64,000 nt of DNA from Paenibacillus sp. DCT19. Its GTDB lineage: Bacteria > Bacillota > Bacilli > Paenibacillales > Paenibacillaceae. This document shows, one piece after another, positions 8,508 to 16,770 of this stretch; positions within the stretch are counted from its first letter, which is position 1, and each line of letters starts with the position of its first letter. The stretch covers positions 3,731,501-3,795,500 of the forward strand of contig NZ_CP029639.1 in NCBI RefSeq assembly GCF_003268635.1. Direction: 5' to 3'. The position numbers and the translations under genes were made by a program. The notes beneath the pieces were generated by a model that ran no database searches, was not told the DNA's origin, and worked only from the letters and a program-made list of their open reading frames with translations.

Positions 8508-9023
8508 ATGAGTCATAATCGAGTAAGATCAAGCCGTAAATTAGCATTATCGACCAGATCAAAGTCCAAAAAACATCTAAGAATTCTGCTGAACAAAAAC
8601 TGTGACCTTAAAGTAAACCATCTTCCCGACGATTGCGCTTGTCATCAGCCTATATCAAAACACATTCTCCATCGTAATAAATGCTTTCAGGTCATTGATG
8701 GGGTAAAGCCACTGATTAAGCTGCGGTTAGCTGGCATAAACAACAACTTGAACTTTGAACTGTTCCGTCACAAGGGTAATCGTGTCATCATTGAAGTGAG
8801 TTCTGGAGAGAAAAGCGAAAAAATCAGAGGCGTTCTCCTAAATGTTGGCACGGATTACGTTGACATCAAAAAAGCGAATGGCAGAGTCATTACGATTCTT
8901 CAATCAAACATTCAAAAAATCGAATGGCTGGGTCGCAGAAAACGAGCTCCGCAAGTGGAGTACATTGCAGATGATTGTGGAGATGAATATGAGTACGATG
9001 AATACGAAGATGGTGAAGAATAA
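8508..9023 (+). CDS. Sm/DUF2642-like protein with acidic C-terminal tail
   Basis: I start this 171-residue protein at ATG 8508 because GTGGAGG at 8496-8502 is its SD, although an in-frame GTG exists at 8496. The N-terminal third is basic and Lys/Arg/Ser rich, with a CDCACHQ-like cluster: CDLKVNHLPDDCACH contains three Cys and two His. The middle is a single Sm-like barrel (NRVIIEVSSGEKSEKIRGVL, TDYVDIKKANGRVITIL). The last 20 residues are Asp/Glu/Tyr rich (GDEYEYDEYEDGEE), a plausible cation-binding tail. Its context and fold tie it to the neighbouring mnx-type genes. Confidence 0.6.
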   Translation: MSHNRVRSSRKLALSTRSKSKKHLRILLNKNCDLKVNHLPDDCACHQPISKHILHRNKCFQVIDGVKPLIKLRLAGINNNLNFELFRHKGNRVIIEVSSGEKSEKIRGVLLNVGTDYVDIKKANGRVITILQSNIQKIEWLGRRKRAPQVEYIADDCGDEYEYDEYEDGEE

Positions 9024-9040
9024 AAAATTCGCCATAAGAG

Positions 9041-9079
9041 AAAAAAGAAATGACCCTATCCGGGCTCATTTCTTTTTTT
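9041..9079. terminator. Bidirectional terminator
   Basis: AAAAAAGAAATGA (9041-9053) pairs with TCATTTCTTTTTTT (9066-9079), giving T runs on both strands. It serves the Sm-like gene from the left and the small lipoprotein gene from the right. Confidence 0.85.
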
Positions 9080-9083
9080 GATT

Positions 9084-9200
9084 TCAGTGATGATTATGAT
9101 CCTTGTGATTCGCATGATCATGACCACTATCACCATCTGAGCTACACCCTATAGTTAAGCTGAGAAATACAATGGCCAAGGCATAGCAGATTTTTTTCAT
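9084..9200 (-). CDS. 38-residue His-rich lipoprotein
   Basis: This short gene has a good SD (GAAGGGAG) before ATG 9200. The product starts with a lipoprotein signal (MKKICYALAIVFLSLTIGC), and the lipobox LTIGC would be lipidated on the Cys. The mature part is only about 20 residues and ends GHDHANHKDHNHH, with six His and several Asp residues. That is a compact metal-binding tail anchored on the outer face of the membrane. It lies next to the multicopper-oxidase locus, so copper or manganese capture is a reasonable inference. I know no named family for it. Confidence 0.65.
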   Translation of the reverse strand: MKKICYALAIVFLSLTIGCSSDGDSGHDHANHKDHNHH

Positions 9201-9429
9201 GATACACTCCCTTCGGTAGAGCCACTCTCTCCACTCACAAATTGACGTCATATGATGGATATGTTATGAATCTGCCGGTTATACATCATTAGACATCGAC
9301 CAAGCCTGTTTCCCAGATCATAGGGTATTTAACCAGTCTCCGTTAAAAAGTTGGAATATACTGATATCACTTCGTACATGTCTGTTTCATTTTCTGACTT
9401 TATTTAGCTTTTTTAAGGGAGGCAAGAAT

Positions 9430-10575
9430 ATGGCAATCCGCTACAGTATTATTATTGCAACCTATAACCGGGCTCATCAATTATCACTTACACTGGCGGC
9501 TTTTGAGGCGCAGACGTACCCCAAGCATTTATTTGAGGTCATTGTTGCTGATGATGGTTCCACAGATGGCACAAAAGAACAGGTTGAAGCCTTTCAAGCT
9601 TCATATCCACTGACTTATGTATCGCAGACAGAACAACGCGGCAGATCTGCTATTCGGAATTTGGGGCTGCAACATGCCAAAGGATCATACGTTATCTTTT
9701 GCGATGCTGATTTTCTGGCATTACCCGAGTTTATACGAACCGTGCGACAGTACCATCGCAAACATCCCAGAGCTGTTGTCTCTGGCTTCCCCTATTCCTT
9801 CAGTGGTTCATATACCCACTACTATCCGGACTTTTCCCCTGAAGAGAAGGAGCACTGTCGTGCGGTTCTCGCTGCTTCAAACTTATGGCGTCCTGAACTA
9901 GATGCTGCGAATGAAATTATCCCGCTGATTACACCAGCAGATATTATGCATCATACAGATGCTTTTTCCCGAATTGCCTTCTCATCTCAAATGCCACCTG
10001 GTGTCATCAAGCAATTTGCCAGCACAGATGTGGCTCCCTGGATGGTATTTGTTACTCGGTGTGTATCTGTCCGGCGCAGTCTACTGAAACGGGTTGGAGG
10101 ATTCAACGAAAGGTTTGTACTTTATGGCCTTGAGGACTGGGATTTAGGCTATAGATTGCACCGCTTGAAAGTACCCTTTTACTGCATGAAAGAAGTCGTG
10201 GGCTACCATCAGGAGCATCCAACCCATTTCCGAGGGGATGTGTTAAATACAGAAAACCTTCGCATCATGTTGGAAACTTACGGACTCAATGATTCTGCAC
10301 TTAACTTACTTACCGTTGTGCCTCCGTCTGAAGATTTGGAAACATACAAAAACACCCTCCGAGTCTTGCGCAGAGGATTTCGGTATAGAGCAACACGTTC
10401 TTCAGCAAAGCTGTTAAAGAGAACATTACGAATTGCAGCCAAGCAATTCGTAATCCAAGCGGATGCTCAGGCATACAAAAAAACATTAGCTAGAATACAA
10501 CGTAGAGCAAATGGCCGGAAAAGCCGAACGGCTCGTGTTTTACGGGATATGGTACAAAGAGCTGAACGAATATAG
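9430..10575 (+). CDS. GT2-family glycosyltransferase
   Basis: The 381-residue protein opens with a GT-A nucleotide-sugar fold: YSIIIATYNRAHQL, VIVADDGSTDGT (about 38-49), GRSAIRNLGL and the metal-binding CDADF (about 94). A second conserved block, VGGFNERFVLYGLEDWDLGYRL (about 220), is the galactosyltransferase-type C-terminal half with the ED acid pair. The last 90 residues are basic and helical. The ATG at 9430 follows AAGGGAGG. It is single-copy, with no polysaccharide operon around it. Being next to a probable spore-surface locus, it may glycosylate a spore or surface polymer, but this is only contextual. Confidence 0.75.
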   Translation: MAIRYSIIIATYNRAHQLSLTLAAFEAQTYPKHLFEVIVADDGSTDGTKEQVEAFQASYPLTYVSQTEQRGRSAIRNLGLQHAKGSYVIFCDADFLALPEFIRTVRQYHRKHPRAVVSGFPYSFSGSYTHYYPDFSPEEKEHCRAVLAASNLWRPELDAANEIIPLITPADIMHHTDAFSRIAFSSQMPPGVIKQFASTDVAPWMVFVTRCVSVRRSLLKRVGGFNERFVLYGLEDWDLGYRLHRLKVPFYCMKEVVGYHQEHPTHFRGDVLNTENLRIMLETYGLNDSALNLLTVVPPSEDLETYKNTLRVLRRGFRYRATRSSAKLLKRTLRIAAKQFVIQADAQAYKKTLARIQRRANGRKSRTARVLRDMVQRAERI

Positions 10576-10680
10576 AGCTAGGGAGAATCTGCTGTTGTCA
10601 TATGACAGCAGATGAAACTACGGAAAGCATCTACTTTTGAGATTAACCGGTCATTGAATTATGACCCTGTCCATACCGTA

Positions 10681-10728
10681 ATCGGTACAAATTCTTGTCC
10701 TTGGCTCGGGACACGAATTTGTACCGAT
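10681..10728. repeat. Long near-perfect hairpin
   Basis: ATCGGTACAAATTC (10681-10694) pairs perfectly with GAATTTGTACCGAT (10715-10728), extended by GTCC/GGAC across one mismatch, around an eight-base loop. A weaker hairpin (ATCTGCTGT/ACAGCAGAT, about 10591-10617) lies before it. It probably ends the glycosyltransferase transcript, although only a short TTTT follows 10 bases later. Confidence 0.5.
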
Positions 10729-10882
10729 CAAAGGCCTTTTATATGACTTACTCACACATTCTTACATAATAGATAAGAAATTTATGTTTTCGAGTGATCA
10801 CAATTCAAGCTTCTGCTCGAAACACAGTAACGGAACTGCACCTATGTATTAACTGCATTTAATAAAAGTAGGTTATCTTCTC

Positions 10883-10913
10883 TTGACCTAGAGTTAACTC
10901 TAGTATGTAAAAT
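10883..10913 (+). promoter_or_regulatory. MerR-type promoter with 19-bp spacer
   Basis: TTGACC (10883-10888) and TAAAAT (10908-10913) are separated by 19 bases, 2 bp longer than the usual 17. The spacer holds the perfect palindrome CTAGAGTTAACTCTAG (10888-10903). This geometry is the signature of promoters activated by DNA-untwisting MerR-family regulators. No MerR gene is present in the window, so the activator is encoded elsewhere. Confidence 0.75.
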
Positions 10914-10944
10914 ATAAAATCAAATGAAAAAAGGAGCTAAGAAT

Positions 10945-11904
10945 ATGCCTTCAAACCCAACTTACATGATCACTCCTCAGAAACCTCTTTCTAGTGGCTT
11001 CAATAAACATTCAACAGCAAAAGATATATTGAAAGGAATCGACCTGAGCAATAAAGTTTGTATTGTAACAGGTGGCTACTCAGGTATTGGGCTTGAAACT
11101 ACCCGTGCGTTGGCAGAAGCCGGCGCAACAGTCGTAGTACCAGCCCGATCCATGGATAAAGCACGATCAGCCTTGAAGGATATTCCACGAGTAGAGCTAG
11201 CAGAACTTGACCTGATCAATCCAGTGTCCATTGATACATTTGCACAGCACTTCCTAGATACGGAACGTCAGATTGATATTTTGATTAACAATGCAGGTAT
11301 AATGGTTCCTCCATTAACTCGCGACTCTCGTGGATATGAATCTCAATTTGCCACGAATCATTTAGGACATTTTCAGTTGACTGCACGTTTATGGCCAGCA
11401 TTAATACAAGCAGGTGAGGCTAGAGTAATATCCGTTTCCTCTTCAGGGATCGTCTTAGGGGGCGTAGAATTTGATGACCCGAATTATGAACACCACTCCT
11501 ATGATAAGTGGAAAGCTTACGGTCAATCAAAATCCGCTAATGCTCTCTTTGCCGTTTCATTAGATCGATTAGGTTTTAGTCACGGAATCCGTGCGTTCTC
11601 AGTTCACCCTGGTGCAATCTATACAGACTTGTCCCGGTTTTTGTCCAAAGAAGAGCTTGGCGGATTGGACTTCGGAAGTGATCTCAAAACTGAAGCTCAA
11701 GGAGCAGCGACTAGTGTATGGTGTGCTACCAATTCTCTGCTAAATGGTATGGGTGGAGTATACTGTTTGGATGCTGATATTGCTCAAGCTGTGTTCACCC
11801 CAGAAGAAATGCCAGGTGTGTTACCCTGGGCCATCGATCCTGAGGCAGCAGAGCGGTTGTGGAAACTTAGTGAGCAAATGACCGGCGTAAAGTTTGGCGA
11901 ATAA
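10945..11904 (+). CDS. Short-chain dehydrogenase/reductase
   Basis: I start at ATG 10945 because AAAGGAG lies nine bases upstream; an earlier in-frame ATG at 10924 overlaps that SD. The 319-residue protein is a classical NAD(P)H Rossmann SDR: TGGYSGIG at 42-49, NNAG in LINNAGIMVPP, then SVSSSGIVL with Ser and YGQSKSANALF with the catalytic Tyr and Lys. It resembles the retinol dehydrogenase/WW-oxidoreductase-like group. The MerR-type promoter immediately upstream suggests induction by a drug, electrophile or aldehyde, with the enzyme reducing a reactive carbonyl. Confidence 0.85.
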   Translation: MPSNPTYMITPQKPLSSGFNKHSTAKDILKGIDLSNKVCIVTGGYSGIGLETTRALAEAGATVVVPARSMDKARSALKDIPRVELAELDLINPVSIDTFAQHFLDTERQIDILINNAGIMVPPLTRDSRGYESQFATNHLGHFQLTARLWPALIQAGEARVISVSSSGIVLGGVEFDDPNYEHHSYDKWKAYGQSKSANALFAVSLDRLGFSHGIRAFSVHPGAIYTDLSRFLSKEELGGLDFGSDLKTEAQGAATSVWCATNSLLNGMGGVYCLDADIAQAVFTPEEMPGVLPWAIDPEAAERLWKLSEQMTGVKFGE

Positions 11905-11946
11905 ACTAGTGGAAAACTTGAATTTCACTTTTGAAGGAAGAGATAA

Positions 11947-12033
11947 AATGAATTCGTTATAGTTGTACCTAAATCAATGCAATATGGGGATCGTTATACG
12001 TTGTCTCTGGAACGAGTTTTGGGGAATAGTTGA
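11947..12033 (+). pseudogene. Possible 3' gene remnant
   Basis: A short open stretch encodes NEFVIVVPKSMQYGDRYTLS and then LERVLGNS before a TGA. It reads like a protein C-terminus, but its only nearby start (an ATG at 11948 with an upstream AAGGAAG) is out of frame. I do not recognise the family and chance is possible. Confidence 0.25.
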
Positions 12034-12041
12034 ACAAAAAG

Positions 12042-12064
12042 GCAGCCGATCATTGATCGGCTGC
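12042..12064 (+). terminator. Terminator after the SDR gene
   Basis: GCAGCCGATC and GATCGGCTGC form a ten-base perfect stem around a three-base loop, followed by TTTCTT on the plus strand and AAAAA before it. It can work in both directions, for the SDR gene and for the Xre gene. Confidence 0.85.
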
Positions 12065-12129
12065 TTTCTTGATCTCCTTCTGCTATCGCATCCCATTATC
12101 TTAAAAGCTCTAATTAAATACGTAGAGAG

Positions 12130-12339
12130 TTAATCAAAATAAAAAAGTTCTTCAAATTTTTTGTCCAAAGCAATACAAAGAATTAAAGCCAGCTTAGCTG
12201 TTGGATTAAATTGACCAGTTTCAATCGAACTAATCGTATTTCGGGAAACTCCAACTAATTTTGCAAGCTGTTCCTGTGAAAATTTTTTTTCTGTTCTCGC
12301 TTCTTTCAAATGATTTCTCAAGATCAGTTCATTGTCCAT
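12130..12339 (-). CDS. Xre-family small HTH regulator
   Basis: The 69-residue protein is a stand-alone Cro/C1-type helix-turn-helix: LKEARTEKKFSQEQLAKLVGVSRNTISSIETGQFNPTAKL, with the recognition helix at SRNTISSIE. It belongs to the YozG-like group of very short regulators often encoded directly after a DUF6442 membrane protein. Here the gap is four bases. The ATG at 12339 follows AGGGTGAGCC. Such pairs usually regulate themselves and neighbouring membrane genes; no distinct operator is seen. Confidence 0.85.
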   Translation of the reverse strand: MDNELILRNHLKEARTEKKFSQEQLAKLVGVSRNTISSIETGQFNPTAKLALILCIALDKKFEELFYFD

Positions 12340-12343
12340 CGGC

Positions 12344-12676
12344 TCACCCTATATACGTTGTGATCAAATTATAGATATGGATGAAAGAAAACATCAGTGT
12401 CGCAAGTGTGCAGATGATTGCAAAAACGATGTCGAGGCTGCGTTTCAAACGAAAGGCTGTAATGAGAAAACTTGTAGCCGATACAGAGAATAAAATGGCA
12501 TACAATCCCCAATTAAAACCACCATCCAGCAGAAGTTGAACTACAAAAAAGACAGTCGCCAGGAAGATGGCTACAACAGAACCAATGTTTACTGCTCTAG
12601 ACTGAACTTCTAATTTAAATAAGTCCCTATTCTTGTTTTCTCTTCTGCTTTTCGCTAATATTTCATCCTTGTTGAT
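12344..12676 (-). CDS. DUF6442-family membrane protein, apparent ATC start
   Basis: The family normally begins MNKDEILAKSRRENKN. Here the codon in the Met position (12676-12674) is ATC, placed seven bases after a perfect GGGAGG SD, and no ATG exists nearby in frame. Either a rare ATC initiation is used, the codon is mutated, or a base call is wrong. The 110-residue product has a charged N-terminus and three hydrophobic segments (about 38-53, 60-75, 84-105). It is paired with the Xre gene downstream. Function is unknown. Confidence 0.6.
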   Translation of the reverse strand: MNKDEILAKSRRENKNRDLFKLEVQSRAVNIGSVVAIFLATVFFVVQLLLDGGFNWGLYAILFSVSATSFLITAFRLKRSLDIVFAIICTLATLMFSFIHIYNLITTYIG

Positions 12677-12773
12677 GTGAATTCCTCCCAGCAGTCTTAC
12701 CAATAGTCTTGTCCATAATATCACAAGAGAACATAGTGCGCTCTGAACGCACAAAATTGTGGACGCTTCCCGT

Positions 12774-13501
12774 TTAATTGGCGAATGCCGCGAGAAGTAG
12801 CGAGAGCAATACACCTGTTCCGTTGTTAACACAGTGAACAATTACTCCAGGCCACACCGACTTTGTTCGATGAAAGAGGATTGCCGCGAGGGCACCAACG
12901 ATGACAGCAGGAACAAAGGCAGCATTGAAGCCATGTGCAGCTGCAAAAACGATGGTACTGATTGACACGCTTAACCAAGGACCGAATCGCTCGAGTGCAT
13001 TGGTAAGAACACCACGGAATGCAAATTCCTCACCAATGGGGTTAGCACAGCGATGAAGATGATCTGGAAGACAAATGCGAGGATCCCTCCGGTAGATGCA
13101 GATTGATATGACTCTTGTACATTGACCAATGACACACCGGATAGATAGATTATGATGTAAACTACGCGGGTCAAGAGTACTGCCGCTATTCCGTACATTA
13201 TGCCGAGCAACACTTGCCGCTTGGACACACTTCGGATTCCAAACACGGAGAGCCGGCGGATCCGAATCAGATATGCAGCTGCAAATGCAGCCAGTCCCAT
13301 GATGCCGGACAGTGCCGCGAGTGCAAGACCCATTGAAACGATATCACTTGAGAAAAATCTTGCAACTGCTGGCGCAGCGCCATAAAGAAAAGCGAGATAA
13401 ACGACTGCAGCAACGATGACTTCTAATAACTTCGGATTACTGAATTGGGTGCGATCTGTAAGTCTCCTACTGTTTCCAACTTTGTTTATTATACTTCTCA
13501 A
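12774..13501 (-). pseudogene. CPBP-family intramembrane metalloprotease, frameshifted
   Basis: The N-terminal frame (TTG start 13501 with an AGGTGG SD) encodes membrane helices up to FIAVLTP. At the four-G run at 13038-13041 (CCCC on the coding strand), adding one base restores IGEEFAFRGVLTNALERFGP. That contains the catalytic EExxxR motif, and the frame continues through AAHGFNAAF and the HCVNN zinc motif to a stop at 12774. All family motifs are intact apart from the single missing base, so this may be a base-calling error. CPBP proteases process prenylated or bacteriocin peptides, or act in self-immunity. The promoter region carries twin operators. Confidence 0.8.
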
Positions 13502-13548
13502 AAAAATTCCACCTCTGCTCTAGGATTATGTATACTTCTCATGGATTT

Positions 13549-13602
13549 TGACAAGTAAACTTGTCATGAAGTTATTATATGTTTGCCAAGTTTACTTGTC
13601 AA
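13549..13602 (-). promoter_or_regulatory. Consensus promoter bracketed by two TetR-like operators
   Basis: On the minus strand, TTGACA (13602-13597) and TATAAT (13579-13574) are spaced exactly 17 bp, driving the CPBP gene. Palindrome TGACAAGTAAACTTGTCA (13549-13566) overlaps the transcription start. A copy with one mismatch, TGCCAAGTTTACTTGTCA (13584-13601), covers the -35. Two repressor sites 35 bp apart over a consensus promoter mean tight repression. The cognate TetR-like repressor is not identifiable nearby. Confidence 0.8.
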
Positions 13603-13815
13603 TCGTATATTCACTCTCTCTTCTATTCACTTGCCATGCATCGAATTCTTTAATCTCAGCAGCGACTAGAATGATTTATCTACTAACGTTTGATAATCGC
13701 GAACATTTGTTCCATAATGAGAGAATAGCATAGTTTAAGGAAATTGAAGACAAACGGCAATCCAAAAGAACATACTGATCCAATCTTGCTTAATTACGAA
13801 TAAGGAGGGAACATA

Positions 13816-14289
13816 TTGATTAAGTTATTTCATTATAACTGGATGGTAAGAGATGAATGGTTTGAACTATTCAAGCAAGTTTCGAAGGAGGAATTGTTGC
13901 GGAATAGAATAGGTGGAGCAGGTTGCATTCTGTATACACTTTTCCATATTGCAGACGTAGAGTATAGCTGGATTCGCGGAATACAAGGTAAACCAGATAT
14001 TCAAGTCCAGTATGAGAACTATAAAACACTGGAACAAGTAAAAGAACTCTCCAATTCATGGATACAAGAGACAAAAGCCTTTCTTGATTCCTGGTCAGAT
14101 GATTTTGATAACCAATTGGTGAGTGTTCCATGGAATGAAGGACGTTATACCCAAGGTGAGATCTTGCGCCATGTCATTGCACACGAAATTCATCATATGG
14201 GGCAGCTATCCATATGGGCAAGAGAGATTGGGATTCAACCTATATCAGCAAATGTGATTGGTAGAGGCTTATTTACCGTGAAGCGTTAA
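13816..14289 (+). CDS. DinB-superfamily protein
   Basis: The 157-residue four-helix-bundle protein starts at TTG 13816 behind AAGGAGGG. The metal-binding His triad of DinB/YfiT-like proteins is visible as HIADVEYSWI (about residue 45) and HVIAHEIHHMGQLSIWARE (about 120-138). Members are metal-dependent thiol S-transferases (bacillithiol in Firmicutes) or DNA-damage-inducible proteins of unknown substrate. It is monocistronic and divergent from the CPBP gene. Substrate is not predictable from sequence. Confidence 0.85.
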   Translation: MIKLFHYNWMVRDEWFELFKQVSKEELLRNRIGGAGCILYTLFHIADVEYSWIRGIQGKPDIQVQYENYKTLEQVKELSNSWIQETKAFLDSWSDDFDNQLVSVPWNEGRYTQGEILRHVIAHEIHHMGQLSIWAREIGIQPISANVIGRGLFTVKR

Positions 14290-14378
14290 TTGAGGAAGTT
14301 ACGTTAAGTCTATGACCGACATTGAACAGTTTTATTAAAAAAGTTACACCTTTCTTGATATACGATGGAGTAAAGAAA

Positions 14379-14401
14379 GCCGCTATAAATAATAGCGACT
14401 T
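14379..14401 (-). terminator. GCCGCTA-type terminator hairpin
   Basis: GCCGCTA and TAGCGAC-type arms are followed on the minus strand by TTTCTTT. It is a second stop for the aldo/keto reductase transcript and one of a family of near-identical hairpins in the window (see findings). Confidence 0.6.
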
Positions 14402-14432
14402 CAATGAGGATATGTTTTCTTCCTTAGTCGTT

Positions 14433-14473
14433 AAAAGCGTGTGAACATGTTATTCAGAAGTTCACACGCTTTT
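14433..14473. terminator. Bidirectional terminator
   Basis: AAAAGCGTGTGAAC (14433-14446) pairs perfectly with GTTCACACGCTTTT (14460-14473), giving U tails on both strands between the DinB gene and the convergent aldo/keto reductase gene. Confidence 0.9.
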
Positions 14474-14478
14474 TATGA

Positions 14479-15348
<870 letters not shown>

Positions 15349-15430
15349 CTATAAAGAATACGATGTGCATTCAAGCTTGATCATATACCCTACATCCCTC
15401 ACCTTCATTATGCAACATAAGAGAAAGTGA

Positions 15431-15467
15431 GCGTTATCCCAATCAGATCAAATGTTTGCCTAATCCT
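15431..15467. promoter_or_regulatory. Shared upstream motif, copy A (GCGTTATC...TTGCCTAATCCT)
   Basis: GCGTTATC (15431-15438), ATCAAATG (15447-15454) and TTGCCTAATCCT (15456-15467) are conserved in sequence and spacing with 43749-43785 upstream of the other aldo/keto reductase gene. The TTGCCTAATCCT part recurs at 49491-49502. It is a probable activator site. Confidence 0.65.
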
Positions 15468-15547
15468 CTCACGCCATTTTCCTGTACGTTATGGTAAACT
15501 TCTTGAATGAACTCGTTGCATCAATAGCGATTTCTTCGAAAAACAAA

Positions 15548-15568
15548 AAGCCGCTAAAATAGCGACTT
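15548..15568 (-). terminator. GCCGCTA-type terminator
   Basis: AAGCCGCTA and TAGCGACTT form a short stem with a three-base loop. On the minus strand it ends in CTTTTTGTTTT, closing the 15610-17022 gene cluster. Confidence 0.75.
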
Positions 15569-15609
15569 CAATTAGATAATAGGAATCATGTTTTGTCCTG
15601 TGGCAACTG

Positions 15610-16344
15610 TCACTGTTCTATTGTAACCAGCAATTTTTCATTGCCACCTTTATTAATCAAAACCAATTCATAATCAGATAGCCATTTCAGTTCGCCTAAA
15701 TGTCTAGCATAGGCAAATTCATCTGGCTGATCTGATACCACCTTCTCTAAGAGCACTTGCTTACCATCACGTTGTGAAACAGATATGTATATATCCATAC
15801 TTTCTACATGATGATGGCATATAACTTTAGCATTGTACTTCTTATTAGGGCTTTTCATGGGTTTTTTCCAAGTCCATTCATTTACGTAACCTAGCTCTTC
15901 TATCTTTAGAGCTACCTCCTTAAATGGCTCAACTACCCAACTCTTATTTACAGCAAGTTCCTCTATCCCACTCATTAACAGTCGGAGCGTAGCCTTTTTT
16001 TTCTCCAACTCACTTTTTGCACTAAACTCACTTAAACTTAATTGGATTGGCACGGAACAAACGTCTGAATCGTTAACAACCTTTTTGTCCGTAATGTGTT
16101 CTACACATTCTATAATGACTTTCCGACAATCCTTTGTTTTGTATTTGCCAAATAAACGTTCATACATCGCTGTAATACAACGGGTTTGCAAATGAAATGA
16201 ACGTCTTTTCCATTTCCAATTCAATTCATAATCTATTTTAGTTGCTTCGTTGTAATCGCATTTTTGTATTTTCATTATTGATTCAATATTTGCATCATTA
16301 ATAATGTATGGTAAGTCCAAGACAAATTCTTTTAAAGTCTTCAA
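15610..16344 (-). CDS. Unrecognised 244-residue cytoplasmic protein
   Basis: I do not recognise this family. The protein starts at a TTG (16344) with a GAGGTG SD. It is soluble, rich in Lys and Glu, with no signal peptide or membrane segment. A helical N-terminal half (INDANIESIMKIQKCDYNEA) and a beta-rich C-terminal end (VICHHHVESMDIYISVSQRD, WLSDYELVLINKG) are visible. It follows a DUF3221 lipoprotein by 15 bases and probably shares its transcript. Single soluble proteins of this size beside small membrane or lipoprotein genes are often immunity-like, but nothing here proves that. Confidence 0.55.
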   Translation of the reverse strand: MKTLKEFVLDLPYIINDANIESIMKIQKCDYNEATKIDYELNWKWKRRSFHLQTRCITAMYERLFGKYKTKDCRKVIIECVEHITDKKVVNDSDVCSVPIQLSLSEFSAKSELEKKKATLRLLMSGIEELAVNKSWVVEPFKEVALKIEELGYVNEWTWKKPMKSPNKKYNAKVICHHHVESMDIYISVSQRDGKQVLLEKVVSDQPDEFAYARHLGELKWLSDYELVLINKGGNEKLLVTIEQ

Positions 16345-16359
16345 TATTACTGCACCTCA

Positions 16360-16707
16360 TTATTGGATAATAACTTTATTAGCTAGAGCTTGTGGAGGTG
16401 ATGATTGCGCTATAAGATCTTTTATCCACACTTCAACTTTCTTACTTACTAATAAATTATCAAACTTAGACTTCGCTACGCCACCGACAATTATTTCACT
16501 ATCCTGATCTAAACTTATCCAAATTAAATTCGTTGCAGAGCCCTTTACGTCATCATGCTCGATCAATATTTGATTATCTTGCTCATTAACCTCAATAATT
16601 GTACCAATTATGTCTGCATGAGATTGAGTTTGTTCGTGTTGAGAACTACAGCCGACGATTAGTACAAGTAACAAGACAACTGTGAGTCCACTCACTAATT
16701 TAGCCAT
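16360..16707 (-). CDS. DUF3221 lipoprotein (YobA-like)
   Basis: I start at ATG 16707 (SD AAGGGG), giving 115 residues; an upstream in-frame start has no SD. The signal MAKLVSGLTVVLLLVLIVGC ends in a lipobox, so the protein is membrane-anchored and extracytoplasmic. The mature domain, IIGTIIEVNEQDNQILIE to KKVEVWIKDLIAQSSPPQAL, is the DUF3221 OB-like fold. Function is unknown in the family. It sits between a small membrane protein gene and the unrecognised 244-residue gene. A fragment of another DUF3221 gene lies at 25452-25648. Confidence 0.8.
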   Translation of the reverse strand: MAKLVSGLTVVLLLVLIVGCSSQHEQTQSHADIIGTIIEVNEQDNQILIEHDDVKGSATNLIWISLDQDSEIIVGGVAKSKFDNLLVSKKVEVWIKDLIAQSSPPQALANKVIIQ

Positions 16708-16770
16708 GTCCGTCCCCTTCCACTTACAATGTAAAATCCATCGTAACAGTACGGTTTTCTCCAACTCTCC

